A stretch of DNA of 64,000 nt. Source: JADFQT01 sp965216025. Its GTDB lineage: Bacteria > Chloroflexota > Dehalococcoidia > Lucifugimonadales > UBA3495. Numbering within the stretch: position 1 is the stretch's first letter; the number at the start of each line of letters is the position of its first letter. The stretch spans positions 62,001 through 126,000 of the forward strand of contig CBDCEX010000017.1 in NCBI GenBank assembly GCA_965216025.1, in the 5' to 3' direction. The notes beneath the pieces are model-generated. The model was not told the origin of the DNA and made no database searches. It saw only the letters and a list, made by a program, of their open reading frames with translations. The translations under genes and the position numbers were made by a program. Shown one piece after another: positions 47,027-56,670 of this stretch.

Positions 47027-47725
47027 TTATTCCGTGATATCACTGTTGGGGAGTTCCTGTGCCACCAACTCTTCTCTTGCCACCTCTCTGGCGGGCCGGT
47101 CCCATTTAGCCAGCAGGGTGTTCCGAATCGAGATTAAGATGAGCTTCACGTCCAGCCACAGGCTCATCTTTTGGATGTACTCCAAATCGTAGCGTAGCTT
47201 CTCTGCCGGCTCCAAATCATATGCTCCCTTCACCTGAGCCAGTCCGGTCAGCCCGGGTCGCACCTCAAGGCGTCGTTCGAACCCAGTTATCTCTCCAACG
47301 AACTTTTCGTGTAATTCAGGCCGCTCTGCTCGGGGACCCACTAGGCTCATTTCCCCCTTCCATATATTAAGCAGTTGAGGAAGTTCATCCAGAGCAGTCC
47401 AGCGCAAAATTCTGCCCACCCGGGTGACCCGTGGGTCGTTACTGGTGCTCCACACCGCCCCGGTGTCCCGTTCGGCGTCGGGAATCATCGTGCGAAACTT
47501 ACGGGCCGTGAAAACCTGACCATTCTTTCCAACCCGTTGCTGGCAGTAGAAAATAGGCCCTCGGTTCGGAGAAAGCCGGAGATTATGGTCAGCTTGGTGC
47601 CTGGCTGGTGGGTGGCTATATCGTCTTCCCGTAGTAAAGAATTGGGACCGCTGGTCGTCCAGCAGCCAGCACGAAAGGAGCCGTTGCCCTCCTTTGGTAT
47701 CTGTTAGGCTAAACGGGTGATTCAC
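47027..47725 (-). pseudogene. Sugar transferase (exopolysaccharide initiation type), N-terminally truncated
   Basis: From about residue 55 the protein matches the bacterial sugar-transferase domain: GPIFYCQQRVGKNGQVFTARKFRTM, then LRWTALDELPQLLNIWKGEMSLVGPRAERPE and the C-terminal WLDVKLILISIRNTL. These enzymes move a sugar phosphate onto undecaprenyl phosphate at the membrane. The required membrane helix before RxGPIFY is missing: the first 55 residues are unrelated and overlap the divergent gene at 47717. The gene is therefore a 5'-truncated remnant. Confidence 0.8.
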
Positions 47726-48285
47726 AGCAGGACTACCAAGAAGTGTCAGTGGCGCTTATTCCTGCTCTTGGGTACGCTGCTGCTGGTCGCCTGCGCGACG
47801 GTCGAGGCACCTGGTCCCTCCCCCTTCGCCTACACCATCCAGATCATTACGCCAACTCACCCCAGCGACGCTCCGGAGTGCCAAGTGGCCCTCTGCTGCT
47901 TCCACTGCACCCTCTACCCTGTGCAACGAGTCATAGATGGGGACACCTTCGTCTCCGGCAGGAACCGGGACGGCTCGGAGAGTCGCGTTAGACTATTTGG
48001 AGTGGATACGCCGGAAAGGGGCGAGCCCTGCTTTGAAGAGGCGGCGGACCGGCTCAAAAACCGAGCGGTGTTGACAACCGGGTGCGGATAGAATTCGGCC
48101 CACGGAGCGAGGACAGGGACGGGCGTGCTCTGTTCTATGTCTATACCGAGGCGGGGGAGAGCGTGGCGGAAAAGTTGATACGAGAAGGTCTCGGTAAGGC
48201 TTGGGAACGGGACGGGCACCATCGGAATTTGCTGATGGCTGTTGAGGATAGTGCCGAGAGGGACGACAACAGAGGGTTATGCTAG
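47717..48285 (+). pseudogene. Thermonuclease-like (SNase) lipoprotein, copy 1, frameshifted
   Basis: A signal peptide ends in LLVAC, a lipobox, followed by a linker. The SNase-like domain starts YPVQRVIDGDTFVSGRNRDG and VRLFGVDTPERGEPCFEEAA, which holds the usual RVIDGDT and VRLxGVDTPE motifs. The frame breaks near 48070-48085 (one base lost) and the rest continues to 48285 as RIEFGPRSEDRDGRALFYVY, then ESVAEKLIREG. It should be an extracytoplasmic Ca-dependent nuclease, if intact. It has a second copy at 53976-54363, and both are followed by a convergent HTH gene. Confidence 0.85.
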
Positions 48286-48306
48286 GCTGATATAACGCCG
48301 GGTATA

Positions 48307-48723
48307 CTATAACGGCTCGGGTAGGTCGTTCAGGTCGATGTTCTGGGCGACCTCAGGGGCGAAGAAGTGGCTTAGCAGATGTCGTTGGACCTGGCACAAC
48401 TTGTTTCGTAGCTCACAACACACCCGGCAGTAGTATATCCCCATATCGGCTCCAATAACTCGCATATCAAAGAGGGACAATGGGTCATCATATAGGCCCC
48501 GCTTGAATCGTTGAATTGTACGTGTCGAAATCTTGTGTTCAGCAGAGGTTTGATCGCCGGTCAGCCCGTGGTGAATCCCGTCCAGCATCGCCAACTTTTC
48601 CAACCGTGACGGGCTTTCACTGCCGGTCCTGGGCGGTTTTTGCTCCAATCTCTTAATATCTTGCGCAATCGGGGTTTCCCAATTTTTCGGGGGTTTGCGG
48701 GTGCTTTGTTTCGGTCTTGACAT
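48307..48723 (-). CDS. Small HTH protein with C-terminal C2H2 zinc finger (family member 1)
   Basis: The protein has 138 residues, of no family that I recognise. The middle (LEKLAMLDGIHHGLTGDQTS through STRTIQRFKRG) looks like a helix-turn-helix. The C-terminal part has YYCRVCCELRN and QRHLLSHFF: Cys99, Cys102, His115, His119, the spacing C-x2-C-x12-H-x3-H of a classical C2H2 finger. It ends AQNIDLNDLPEPL. Two further members are at 54365 and 54924, which conserve the HTH, DDPLSL-like box, finger and NIDL ending. It is convergent with the thermonuclease-like gene, 21 bp apart. A DNA-binding role is likely. Confidence 0.65.
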   Translation of the reverse strand: MSRPKQSTRKPPKNWETPIAQDIKRLEQKPPRTGSESPSRLEKLAMLDGIHHGLTGDQTSAEHKISTRTIQRFKRGLYDDPLSLFDMRVIGADMGIYYCRVCCELRNKLCQVQRHLLSHFFAPEVAQNIDLNDLPEPL

Positions 48724-48839
48724 GCAAAAGTCCTAAAGATGTTGCTCGTTGGTCGGTCGTTAACCTCCCTACAACATACAACTAACGGAGTTTTTCTTAC
48801 AGTCCCCATCCGCAACCTGTTTAGGAAAATTACGTACAC

Positions 48840-49282
48840 CTATAACCAGCCGCCAGCGGGGGTAGGGTAGTGCTATTATGGCCGTTTTCAGGGGGTATAC
48901 GAACACCGTCACATGTCTCTGGTTTTATTGCTGTCGCCATGTTTTGGCTTCGCTGCTTCTCCTAGCTCCGACAGTAAATGTCCATTGCGCTGTTGGGTGT
49001 GGCCACTCTTCAATCACTAAGTAACTATCTCAAAACCTTGTGGAGACCCGACAATATCCGCGTAGGTTGCACGAATTCTCACAGCCAAGCTCAAAAGTTC
49101 AACCAAGCATGTAAAGATGCACGAAGACGTGTATCGCGCGGCAGCCGTGGTTTCGGAGGAGTAGCTAGTATTAGCCACCTTCGAGGAACTGGCCCATGAA
49201 TTCCCTCAGCTCTTGCGAGAGCTGGAGGAGAGATTGGGCTTGACATCGGAGAGCGAGATTTTGGCAGCCGAAGGAGTCTGAA
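48840..49282. other. Spacer with a possible gene remnant
   Basis: At about 49166-49282 the plus strand reads LATFEELAHEFPQLLRELEE and ends LTSESEILAAEGV, which looks like the end of a helical protein. An in-frame stop precedes it, so no start is available. Nothing else is recognised. Confidence 0.35.
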
Positions 49283-50296
49283 ATGAATGAACTAATGCGT
49301 AAACTCTTTCCCGGCCTACTTGGCCTGACCTGGCTACTAATCGCCGCCTGCGCCAACTCCCCGACCCTCGTTCCCACCGTTACACCTTCAGAGACGGAGG
49401 CGTCGTACACCATTGGCATTGCCCGCTGGGTAACCAACGATGAGTACGACCGAAATGTTGATGCCTTTAAAGCAGCTTTAGCGGATTCAGATCTCACCGA
49501 AGGCGCCAATGTGACTTATCTGGAGAAAAATCCGGAAGCCGATTCGGATAAGCAACGTGCCATTATTCAAGACTTCGTTAAAGCAGATGTCGACCTAATT
49601 TACTCCTTGACCACGCCCGGGACACTTATCGCCAAAGAGTTGGCCCCAGACATACCCATTGTCTTCTCTATAGTTACATTTCCAGTGGAGGTGGGGTTAA
49701 TCGAGAGCATGGCCGCGTCTGGGAACAATCTAGTAGGCACCAGCAACTGGATTCCGATTGACAAACAGTTGTTTGCCTTGAAATCTGTAGCACCAGAGGT
49801 GAAGACCATCGGGTTTGTTCACCGAGCCGGCGAGCCCAACTCAACCATCCAATTCAACCTTATGCTAGGCGTCGGCGATGATTTGGGGCTAGAGGTCCTC
49901 CAAGTTGCCCCGACCAGCCTGGCAGCGGCCGAAGAAGAATTAGAGGCAGCGGCACCCGAAGTCGATGCGTTCTTTCTAGCCTGTGACACGATGATCCAGG
50001 GCGGTGGGGAAGAGGTTGTCATCCAGGTTGCCAGGAAGTACCAATTGCCCACATTAAGCTGCAACAAATCATCTGTATTCAAGGGGGCGCCGGTAGGCGA
50101 TGTAGCGGATTTCGCCAACATAGGAGCATTGGCTGGTGAGAAAGCAGTGCAGGTTCTCAATGGCACCCATCCGAGCAACCTCATTTCAGAAACCCAGCGC
50201 GGGTCTTATCTGATGGTGAATCGGTCCACTGCTAATCATCTCGAGCTATCCATATCGGACAGCCTGCTAAGCCTAACCTCCGAGGTCATTGATTGA
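49283..50296 (+). CDS. TrpX-type ABC substrate-binding lipoprotein
   Basis: The 337-residue protein has a signal peptide ending in the lipobox IAAC, then a periplasmic-binding fold of the PF04392 (ABC_sub_bind) type: YTIGIARWVTNDEYDRNVDA, DLIYSLTTPGTLIAKEL, IPIVFSIVTFPVEVGL, and GALAGEKAVQVLNGTHPSN. No permease or ATPase gene is nearby. Instead, its stop overlaps the start of a histidine kinase gene (TTGA at 50293-50296). It therefore probably presents a ligand to that kinase. Relatives bind aromatic amino acids or other small molecules. Confidence 0.87.
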   Translation: MNELMRKLFPGLLGLTWLLIAACANSPTLVPTVTPSETEASYTIGIARWVTNDEYDRNVDAFKAALADSDLTEGANVTYLEKNPEADSDKQRAIIQDFVKADVDLIYSLTTPGTLIAKELAPDIPIVFSIVTFPVEVGLIESMAASGNNLVGTSNWIPIDKQLFALKSVAPEVKTIGFVHRAGEPNSTIQFNLMLGVGDDLGLEVLQVAPTSLAAAEEELEAAAPEVDAFFLACDTMIQGGGEEVVIQVARKYQLPTLSCNKSSVFKGAPVGDVADFANIGALAGEKAVQVLNGTHPSNLISETQRGSYLMVNRSTANHLELSISDSLLSLTSEVID

Positions 50297-51024
50297 CACC
50301 CGGCAAGATAAGATCTTTGTTTCCAACCCACTGGAAGGCACTAACTACTTGGGTTACGGCGGGATCCGTCTTAGTCGTCATCGCTGCGGTGCTGGCAATA
50401 TCACTGGCTGGCCAATGGTATACCCAGCGCAGTTTGGCAGCCACTTCTGATGCTATCTTGCTTGAATCTGAAAATGCGCTAATCGCTGAAGTAGCTGCCG
50501 CTAACGAAGCTGTCGTCCGAGGCCTGGGTAAGGAATTGGAACAGCAGCTTAACGGGATTCAACGCATCCTCTTCACTCTTTCCCTATCGCAAGAGATTCG
50601 CCAGGATGATGAAGGCGCGGCGGAAATATATCTGCAGACCGTAGTCTACCGCGAGCCGGCGCTGCTCAGCCTATCCCTGGTGGATGTGACCGGGCGAGAG
50701 CGAGTTCGCGTGAACCGGGATCGCTTGGTCGACCAGAAGGAACTGAGCCGCCAGGTCAGCAGTGTTCCTTACACCACCGCAATGTCAGGACAAAGCTACA
50801 TGTCCCACGTCGCCATCAATCCGGAGTCGGGAGCCCCTTTCCTCACCCTCGCTGAACCGGTGGAGCGATACCCCGGGGAAACCACCGGTGTCTTACTCGC
50901 CGAGTTTGACTTGGCCGCCATTTGGGACTTGGTCGCGCTAACTGAACTTGGGACTGACAGCCCAGGGTATGTTTACGTGGTGGATGGCCACGCTGGTCTA
51001 CCTACAACCCAACACGACAAACTG

Positions 51025-52520
51025 CTAGTACTACAACGACGTAAGTCCATTTGAAGGGCTTTGCCAGTTGTCTGGTGAGTTGTCTGGTAGGATGGCTGGA
51101 CAGATGATGTTGGGTGGTTTGGGTGATGGATGCGGCGAGCTTCGAGCGGGTCTACGACAGCCTTCAGGAATTCCACGCCTTCTTTGCGGCCTCCTTCGGC
51201 CGCAAGCAGTGGCGGGATCACAGCGGGAATTACCTTCAGGCGCTGCTGGTGCAGGACCAAGAGCGGCGCAACGCCGAGAATCTCTCGGAATCGGTGGGCA
51301 TCTCGGCCCGGGCGATGCAGCGCTTTCTCACCGAGGCCCGGTGGTCCGATGAGACAGTCATAGGGCGGTTGCAGGAATACTTGGCCCCCAGGCTGGGACA
51401 CCCGGAGGCGGTGTGGGTGTTCGATGGCAGCGACTTCCCCAAGCAGGGCAGGAAATCGGCGGGAGTGGCCCGGCAGTACTGCGGCAGGCTGGGCAAGGTG
51501 GCCAACTGCCAGGGTGGGATGTTCCTGGCCTACGTCAGCCCGCTGGGCCGGGCGTTGGTGGACAAGCGGCTGTATCTGCCCAAGAGTTGGACCTCCGACC
51601 AGGACCGGTGTGCTGCGGCGGGTGTGCCGGAGGACCGGCGGAACTACCGGTCAAAGACGGAGTTGGCCCTGGAGATGCTGGAGCGGGTCCTGGAGTTGGG
51701 CTACCTCAGGGCCGAGTGGGTTGCCGGAGACGACGCCTTCGGGATGTCGCCGACCTTCCGGGAGGGACTGGCGGCCCTGGGGATGCGCTACGTGCTGGAC
51801 GTTCCGGGCGGCACTACGGTCTGGCCCTTGGACCCGGCTTGGACCAGTCCGGAATATCCGGGGTTCGGCCGCCCCCGCAAACCCAAGCTGCGGCCTAGGC
51901 AGCGGCGGACCATGGAGCAGCGCGGTGATGAACTGCCGGATGAGGCTTGGCGGGAGATAACGGTGGCCCAGGGAAGCCAGGGGCCGCGCACCTACCGGTT
52001 CAGTGCCCAGCGGGTGCGGGCCACCAGGAGGCGCAAGCCCGGCGAGGAACTGTGGGCCGTCTGGCGCCGGAACCTGGACGGCAGCGAGCCCCGCTACTAC
52101 CTGTCCAACGCTCCCGAGGGCACAACCTTGGAGACTCTGGCCTACGTGGGTGGGTCCAGGTGGCGCATTGAAACGGAGTTCGAGACTGAGAAGGGTGACG
52201 TGGGGCTGGACGAATACGAGACCCGCAGCTGGGCAGGGTGGCATCACCACATAGCCATGTGCCTGCTGGGTGGAGCGTTCCTGCTGAGCCTGCAGCAGGA
52301 TTGGGGGGAAAAAGATGCCCCGGATCACGAGGCCACAGGTGTACCGGGTGGTGCGGGAGATGCTGCCCCGGGAGCAGTTCGGGCCCGATCAATTGCTGTT
52401 GTGGCTGGAGGATACGCAGCTACGCAACGAACGGGCTCGCCGTTCCCACGAGAGACGCCGCTCCACCCGCCGCGAAAGCAGGATGGAGCCGCCACCTTAA
52501 ACCCGTCGTTGTAGTACTAG
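51025..52520 (+). mobile_element. IS701-family element with CTAG target duplication
   Basis: The inverted ends CTAGTACTACAACGACG are perfect over at least 17 bases. CTAG is the 4-bp duplication (51025-51028, 52517-52520), confirmed by the kinase frame. A non-autonomous relative with ends CTAGTATTACAACGACG is at 56518-56670. Confidence 0.93.
51114..52500 (+). pseudogene. IS701-family transposase with a C-terminal frameshift
   Basis: The first about 400 codons match IS701 transposases: WVFDGSDFPKQGRKSAGVARQ, VGDDAFG-like VAGDDAFGMSPTFREGL, and GSRWRIETEFETEKGDVGLD with the catalytic Glu, then HHIAMCLLGGAFLLSLQQ. At about 52305 (GGGGGGAAAAAG) the frame leaves the expected C-terminus. The family-like tail RITRPQVYRVVREMLPREQF and LLLWLEDTQLRN lies one base over (52315-52500). 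An extra G or A in the run explains this. The catalytic core is intact, so activity is uncertain. Confidence 0.88.
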
Positions 52521-53797
52521 TGGCGCACCCGGAAAGGCAGCGGGTGCTGACCGGAGAGGATCCAATTGACCTGGAACTGACCGGGAGGTTGGGAGGCAAG
52601 TCGGTGTCGGAACTGATAACCATTCAGGGCGAGATGTTATTGGTCTCCTCGGCTCACAACCCCAATTTGGATTGGGTGGTGGTGGCGGTGGAGCCAGCTG
52701 AGTATGCTTTGGCGCCAGTAGCCAGCCAAAACGCCAACCTGCTAGGCGACTTTGCCGAGCTACGAGCCAACTTGTTAAGCGTTACGCTGATTGTTGCAGG
52801 ACTGGTGCTGGCAGGCACCCTAGTCGCAGCTATAGTTGGCACGCGACTGATGGTTGCTCCGATTAGGCGTCTGGCTACTGGAACCGAGGCCGTTGCCGCC
52901 GGCGATTTAGAGTACTGGGTTCATCCGACGGGGTACCAGGAAGTGGACCAGCTCTCAAAGGGTTTCAACAAAATGACCCAAGACCTGCGGTCTTCCCGCC
53001 TGGAGCTGGAAGCGGAAATTGCCGAGCGCGCCCATTATGAAATCGCCCTGGAAGAAACATTGGACGAGCTTGAAAAATCCCAATTCCAGTTGATACAAGC
53101 CGAGAAGATGAGCGCCGTGGGCACCCTGGTCGCTGGAGTGGCTCACGAACTTAATAATCCAATGATGGGCATCCTGAATTTCGCCCAGTATTGCTCTCAG
53201 CATACTTCAGAAGACGACCATCGATACCCAGTTCTCCAGGATATAGAAAAGGAAACCAAACGGTGTACCGCGATAGTCGCGAGTCTCCTGACATATTCTC
53301 ATGCGGAACAGATGAGCGAAGAATCAATGCAGGAAGGCGATTGTGCTTCTCTCTGCCAGCGGGCCGTCGATCTCCTAGCTTATCGGATCGAGCGCGAAGC
53401 CGTATCCGTAAATCAAGATGTCATCGCAGAAATCCCAAAAGTGTTAATGCATCCAAATCAGATCCAACAAGTGTTTCTGAATATGCTTGCCAATTCCCTT
53501 GATGACCTTAAGGAGTCTGGGAAAGTAGGCCCAGAAGTCAATATTACCATTGGATTCGAAGATGGAGTTGTCAGTGTAACTATTTCAGATAATGGTCGTG
53601 GAATTGATTCTGGAACTCTCCAGAAGATTTTCGATCCCTTTTTCACTACCAACCCCCCCGGGCAGGGAACAGGTTTAGGTTTATCGGTGAGTCGGAACAT
53701 TATTGCCGCCCATGGAGGCGAGATAACGTGCGATAGTCAGGTCGGCCTGGGCACCAAGTTTAGAATCACGTTACCCGTAGTGTCACGGGACAGTTAA

Positions 53798-53975
53798 AAG
53801 CGGCTCTTTCGCGCTTTTGGTGATCGGGCGCGGAAAGCCGTGAATTTCTTGCGAATGCGATAAATCTTCGGGTAATTCTCTATCCATGAAATTCAACACT
53901 TCCAATGATCATCTCACCTTATCGCCGACCTTCACCAAAAGTGCGGGAGAGCCAAATCTTGGTCGGCGTTGACAC
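53798..53975. other. Short spacer with possible terminator
   Basis: CGGCTCTTTCGCGC and GCGCGGAAAGCCG (about 53802-53842) can form an imperfect hairpin after the kinase stop. There is no T run, so it is only a possible terminator. Confidence 0.3.
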
Positions 53976-54363
53976 TGGTGGCGCTCTGCTGCTTCCACTG
54001 CACCTTTTATCCAGTGCAACGAGTCATAGACGGGGACACCTTCGTCTCCGGCAGGAACCGGGACGGCCAGAGTCGCGTCAGGTTATATGGGGTGGATAAC
54101 GGGGCGAGCCCGGCTTTGAAGAGGCAACTGAGCGGTTCCGGGAGCTAGCGGGAGACCGGGTGCAGATAGAATTCGGCCCACGGAGCGAGGACCGGTACGG
54201 GTGTGCTCTGTTCTATGTCTATACCGATGCTGGGGAGAGCGTGGCGGAGAAGTTGATCCGAGAGGGTCACGGTAGGGCTTGGGAACTGGACGGGCAGCAT
54301 CGGAATTTGCTGATGGCTGTTGAGGATGGTGCCGAGAGGGACGGCAACAGAGGGTTATGCTAG
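53976..54363 (+). pseudogene. Thermonuclease-like (SNase) protein, copy 2, truncated and frameshifted
   Basis: The sequence resumes copy 1 at ALCCFHCT and YPVQRVIDGDTFVSGRNRDG, without signal peptide. The GVDTPE motif is damaged (VDN, then a shifted frame), and the rest continues in another frame to 54363 as QIEFGPRSEDRYGCALFYVY, ESVAEKLIREGHGRAW and ends NRGLC like copy 1. At DNA level the two copies are close relatives, and both end just before a convergent HTH gene. Confidence 0.82.
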
Positions 54364-54364
54364 T

Positions 54365-54805
54365 CTAATTTGGGGACTGGGAATAATATTGAACCTCGGG
54401 TATGTCGATCAGGTCGATATTCTTGGCGATTTCGTAAGCGAGGAAGTGGCTTAGCACATGTCGCTGGACCTGGCTCAAAGAGTTTCGTGGCTCACCACAC
54501 AGACGGCATTGTAACTGCCCATTTCAGAATCGCCTGATCACAGGGAGGTTGAATATCGACAGTGGGTCACCCAAGATTTCAGACTTGAACCCTTTGACCA
54601 AGTCCAGTGGCATCTCGTACTCACTGGCGATTCGACTGACGCTCAACCCCCTGCGCATCCCATCGAGTATCGCCAACTTTTCCAGCACGGACAACGGCCC
54701 GTTGCCGGTCCTTGGCGGGAGTCGCTTCAATTTCTTAATATATTCCCATATCGGAGGTTCCTTGTAGATCGGTGGGATGCCCGGGCTTGGTCTGATGCGC
54801 GGCAT
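54365..54805 (-). pseudogene. Small HTH / C2H2 finger protein (family member 2) with in-frame TGA
   Basis: The N-terminal 93 residues (PPIYKEPPIWEYIKKLKRLP, LEKLAILDGMRRGLSVSRIA, LGDPLSIFNLPVIRRF) align with member 1. A TGA at 54524-54526 then stops the frame. The same frame continues with LQCRLCGEPRNSLSQVQRHV and LSHFLAYEIAKNIDLIDIP to a TAG at 54365-54367. The part after the TGA carries an intact C-x2-C-x12-H-x3-H finger. It is therefore either a recent nonsense mutation or a gene for a finger-less protein. It converges on thermonuclease copy 2 with 1 bp between the stops. Confidence 0.72.
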
Positions 54806-55123
54806 GTAAACTACCTAAAAACCCCGCTGAATGGTCACTGAGACTTCTCCAAGATACAACTGTTGGAGCTATTCTCACAGCCCCATCCACAGCCTGTTTA
54901 GTAATATTACCTGCCGGTACTCATTACAGGGCTACCGGCAAATCACCGAGGTCAATGTTTTGCGCTATATGGTGGGCAAACATGTGGGATAGGAAATGCC
55001 GTTGGGCTTGAGACCGTCGACTTCGTGTTTCGGAATAAAATCTGCACTGAAAACTATTCTTGCCTAATCGAGTAATCACGGGAAGCTCCAAAACGGAAAG
55101 CGGGTCATCGAAAACCGATCTAA

Positions 55124-56285
55124 TACCAATTCTGTTTATAAGCGGCAGAGTTAAGCGTTGGGAAGTTGAGCCAAAGCCCGCTGGAGCCAGTCCCAACCTA
55201 TCAGCCGCTTTAAGCGTGGTTTGTCAGCCTTCAGTTGCCGCAGCAGGTGTTCTATGGCCGACCTTTTGGCCTCTAGGGAAGGATATACCTCTCCTTCAAT
55301 GTGCCGGCGCACTTCCTCAAAGACCCTTTCCGCTGGATTCAACTCCGGCGAGTAGGCCGGTAGAGATATTCGCCCAAAGCCCAGCTGGCCCATGAGTTTA
55401 CCTCTGTGACTGGGGGCTCCATCCCACACCACCCCATCCATAGGGCCACTGCTCAAATATGGGAACCAACTGTTGCTGGTTCATGCCCTGGGACCATCCC
55501 CAGTGTAGTTCACCCCGCCCCACGTCCACCGCCAGCACCAAATAGCTCCAACGGAACACGATCTGCATCGGCTGGATAATCTTCTTCCCTTTCAGACCCC
55601 AGCGCCGCCGCACCTGCCCCCAGAGACCAAAACGCATCTCGTCACAGTGCCATAACCGGGAGGCAGTAGTCATTCCAGCCTGGCCCAAGGCATCCAGTAG
55701 GCCCCTTTTTTCCAGGCCATCTGCTGTTTTGCATCGGCTTTATCGGAATGGGGTCGGGGGACTTTCAACCCCAGCCCAAGCCCCTTCATCAGGGAATACA
55801 TGCCTTTATAGGTATAACGCACCCCCCAGCGTCCCCAGACCCACTCCTTTGCATCCCAGACCGTCCGGAACTGGCCCAGTTGCACCTTGGCCACCAGCGC
55901 TCTTTGCTGCAGCGGGTTTAGATAGGGCTTTTTGCCCTTGGCCTGGTGCCCTACCACCCGTCTCAGAACTTCGCCAAGTCCACCTCGTCGATACCACCTG
56001 AGCCACTGTTCCATGCTGCGGTAGGATGCCCCGGTCGTATCCACTACATCCTGAATGCGTTTCCCCTGGCTCAGCTGCCAGAAGGCTTGCAGTCGGGTAC
56101 GCCGTTGGGGATGTACCTCTTTCTGGTAAAGCTGTTTCAATTCCTCGCTGCTTTCTTGCCAGTCAACTTTCACTCCTTTTCCCATCCCTTCGTCCCTCAC
56201 TCCTTGGCTATTTTCCCTTCATTTTATCTCCACTACATACACCATCCTCCTACTCTTTCTCTCCCCTCTTTATTCAGAATTGGTA
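55124..56285 (-). mobile_element. IS630-family element B, in the third HTH-finger gene
   Basis: The ends CCAATTCTG and CAGAATTGG are each flanked by TA (55124-55125, 56284-56285), as expected for IS630. The ends differ from those of the IS630 at 60680. Confidence 0.85.
55151..56200 (-). pseudogene. IS630-family transposase B, two frameshifts
   Basis: Three successive frames make up one transposase. The first (56200-55670) is the N-terminal winged-HTH part (QGKRIQDVVDTTGASYRSME, RYTYKGMYSLMKGLGLGL). The second (55688 to about 55440) has LWHCDEMRFGLWGQVRRRWG with the first catalytic Asp. The third (55456-55151) has VVWDGAPSHRG and LPAYSPELNPAERVFEEVRR, the second Asp and the Glu. The breaks lie near 55680 and 55445. 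It is probably inactive. Confidence 0.87.
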
Positions 56286-56517
56286 TAATTGATGGCGAAC
56301 AGTCCGAACACCTATGTTGGCGTAATAAGCGATTTCTTTATTGCTCCACCCCTGGCAAAACCCCCAGACAATCATAAGCCGTTCCGTTCCGCCCAGGGGG
56401 CCACCCTTACGCCTTATCCGGGGCTTGCCCAATTGATCCCCGATGTTGAAGAAAATCGGGGGGTTACGGCTCGGTGGTAGCGATTTATTTTGGATAGTCA
56501 TACGTCTTTCATACCCC

Positions 56518-56670
56518 CTAGTATTACAACGACGCTTCCTCAATTTGGTCAGCTTTTGCCTGGAAATCGCTTCGCGGAAGGCAAGACCACAAAGCTGTCA
56601 AGCGCGTAGTCAGGTCGCTCTGAAGAGGCGCTCAGGGTCCCTTTCTGGCCAAGCGTCGTTGTAATACTAG
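56518..56670. mobile_element. MITE related to IS701
   Basis: The perfect inverted ends CTAGTATTACAACGACGCTT enclose about 110 bp without coding capacity. They differ from the IS701 ends by one base in the first 17. Its right CTAG is also the left CTAG of the next MITE. Confidence 0.85.

Larger units (their letters stand above)
50293..53797 (+). pseudogene. Sensor histidine kinase, interrupted by IS701
   Basis: The 5' part (50293-51024, TTG start overlapping the upstream stop) has a membrane helix, then a Cache-like extracytoplasmic sensor region. The 3' part (52521-53797) has a second membrane helix, a HAMP domain (MVAPIRRLATGTEAVAAGDL), a coiled coil, a HisKA box GVAHELNNPMMGI with the phospho-accepting His, the N box QVFLNMLANSLDDL, and G boxes DNGRGID and GTGLGLSVS. 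Removing the element with one CTAG gives DKLLVAHPERQRVL in frame, a typical Cache strand. The repaired protein has about 670 residues. It is coupled to the binding protein before it. No response regulator is seen in the window. Confidence 0.92.
54924..56501 (-). pseudogene. Small HTH / C2H2 finger protein (family member 3), split by IS630
   Basis: The 5' part (56501 to 56286) reads LPPSRNPPIFFNIGDQLGKP and WGFCQGWSNKEIAYYANIGV, RTVRHQL, the HTH region. The 3' part (55123-54924) reads VFDDPLSVLELPVITRL, QCRFYSETRSRRSQAQRHFL, SHMFAHHIAQNIDLGDLPVAL, the finger and ending. The second finger Cys is Tyr. Removing the IS630 with one TA leaves the halves one base out of frame, so the gene has a second lesion. 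The start at 56501 is close to a MITE at 56518. Confidence 0.68.

Noticed and set aside
54524..54526. Selenocysteine at the TGA in the second HTH-finger gene
   Set aside because: The aligned position in the other members is not Cys or Sec, and no recognisable SECIS hairpin is seen directly after it.
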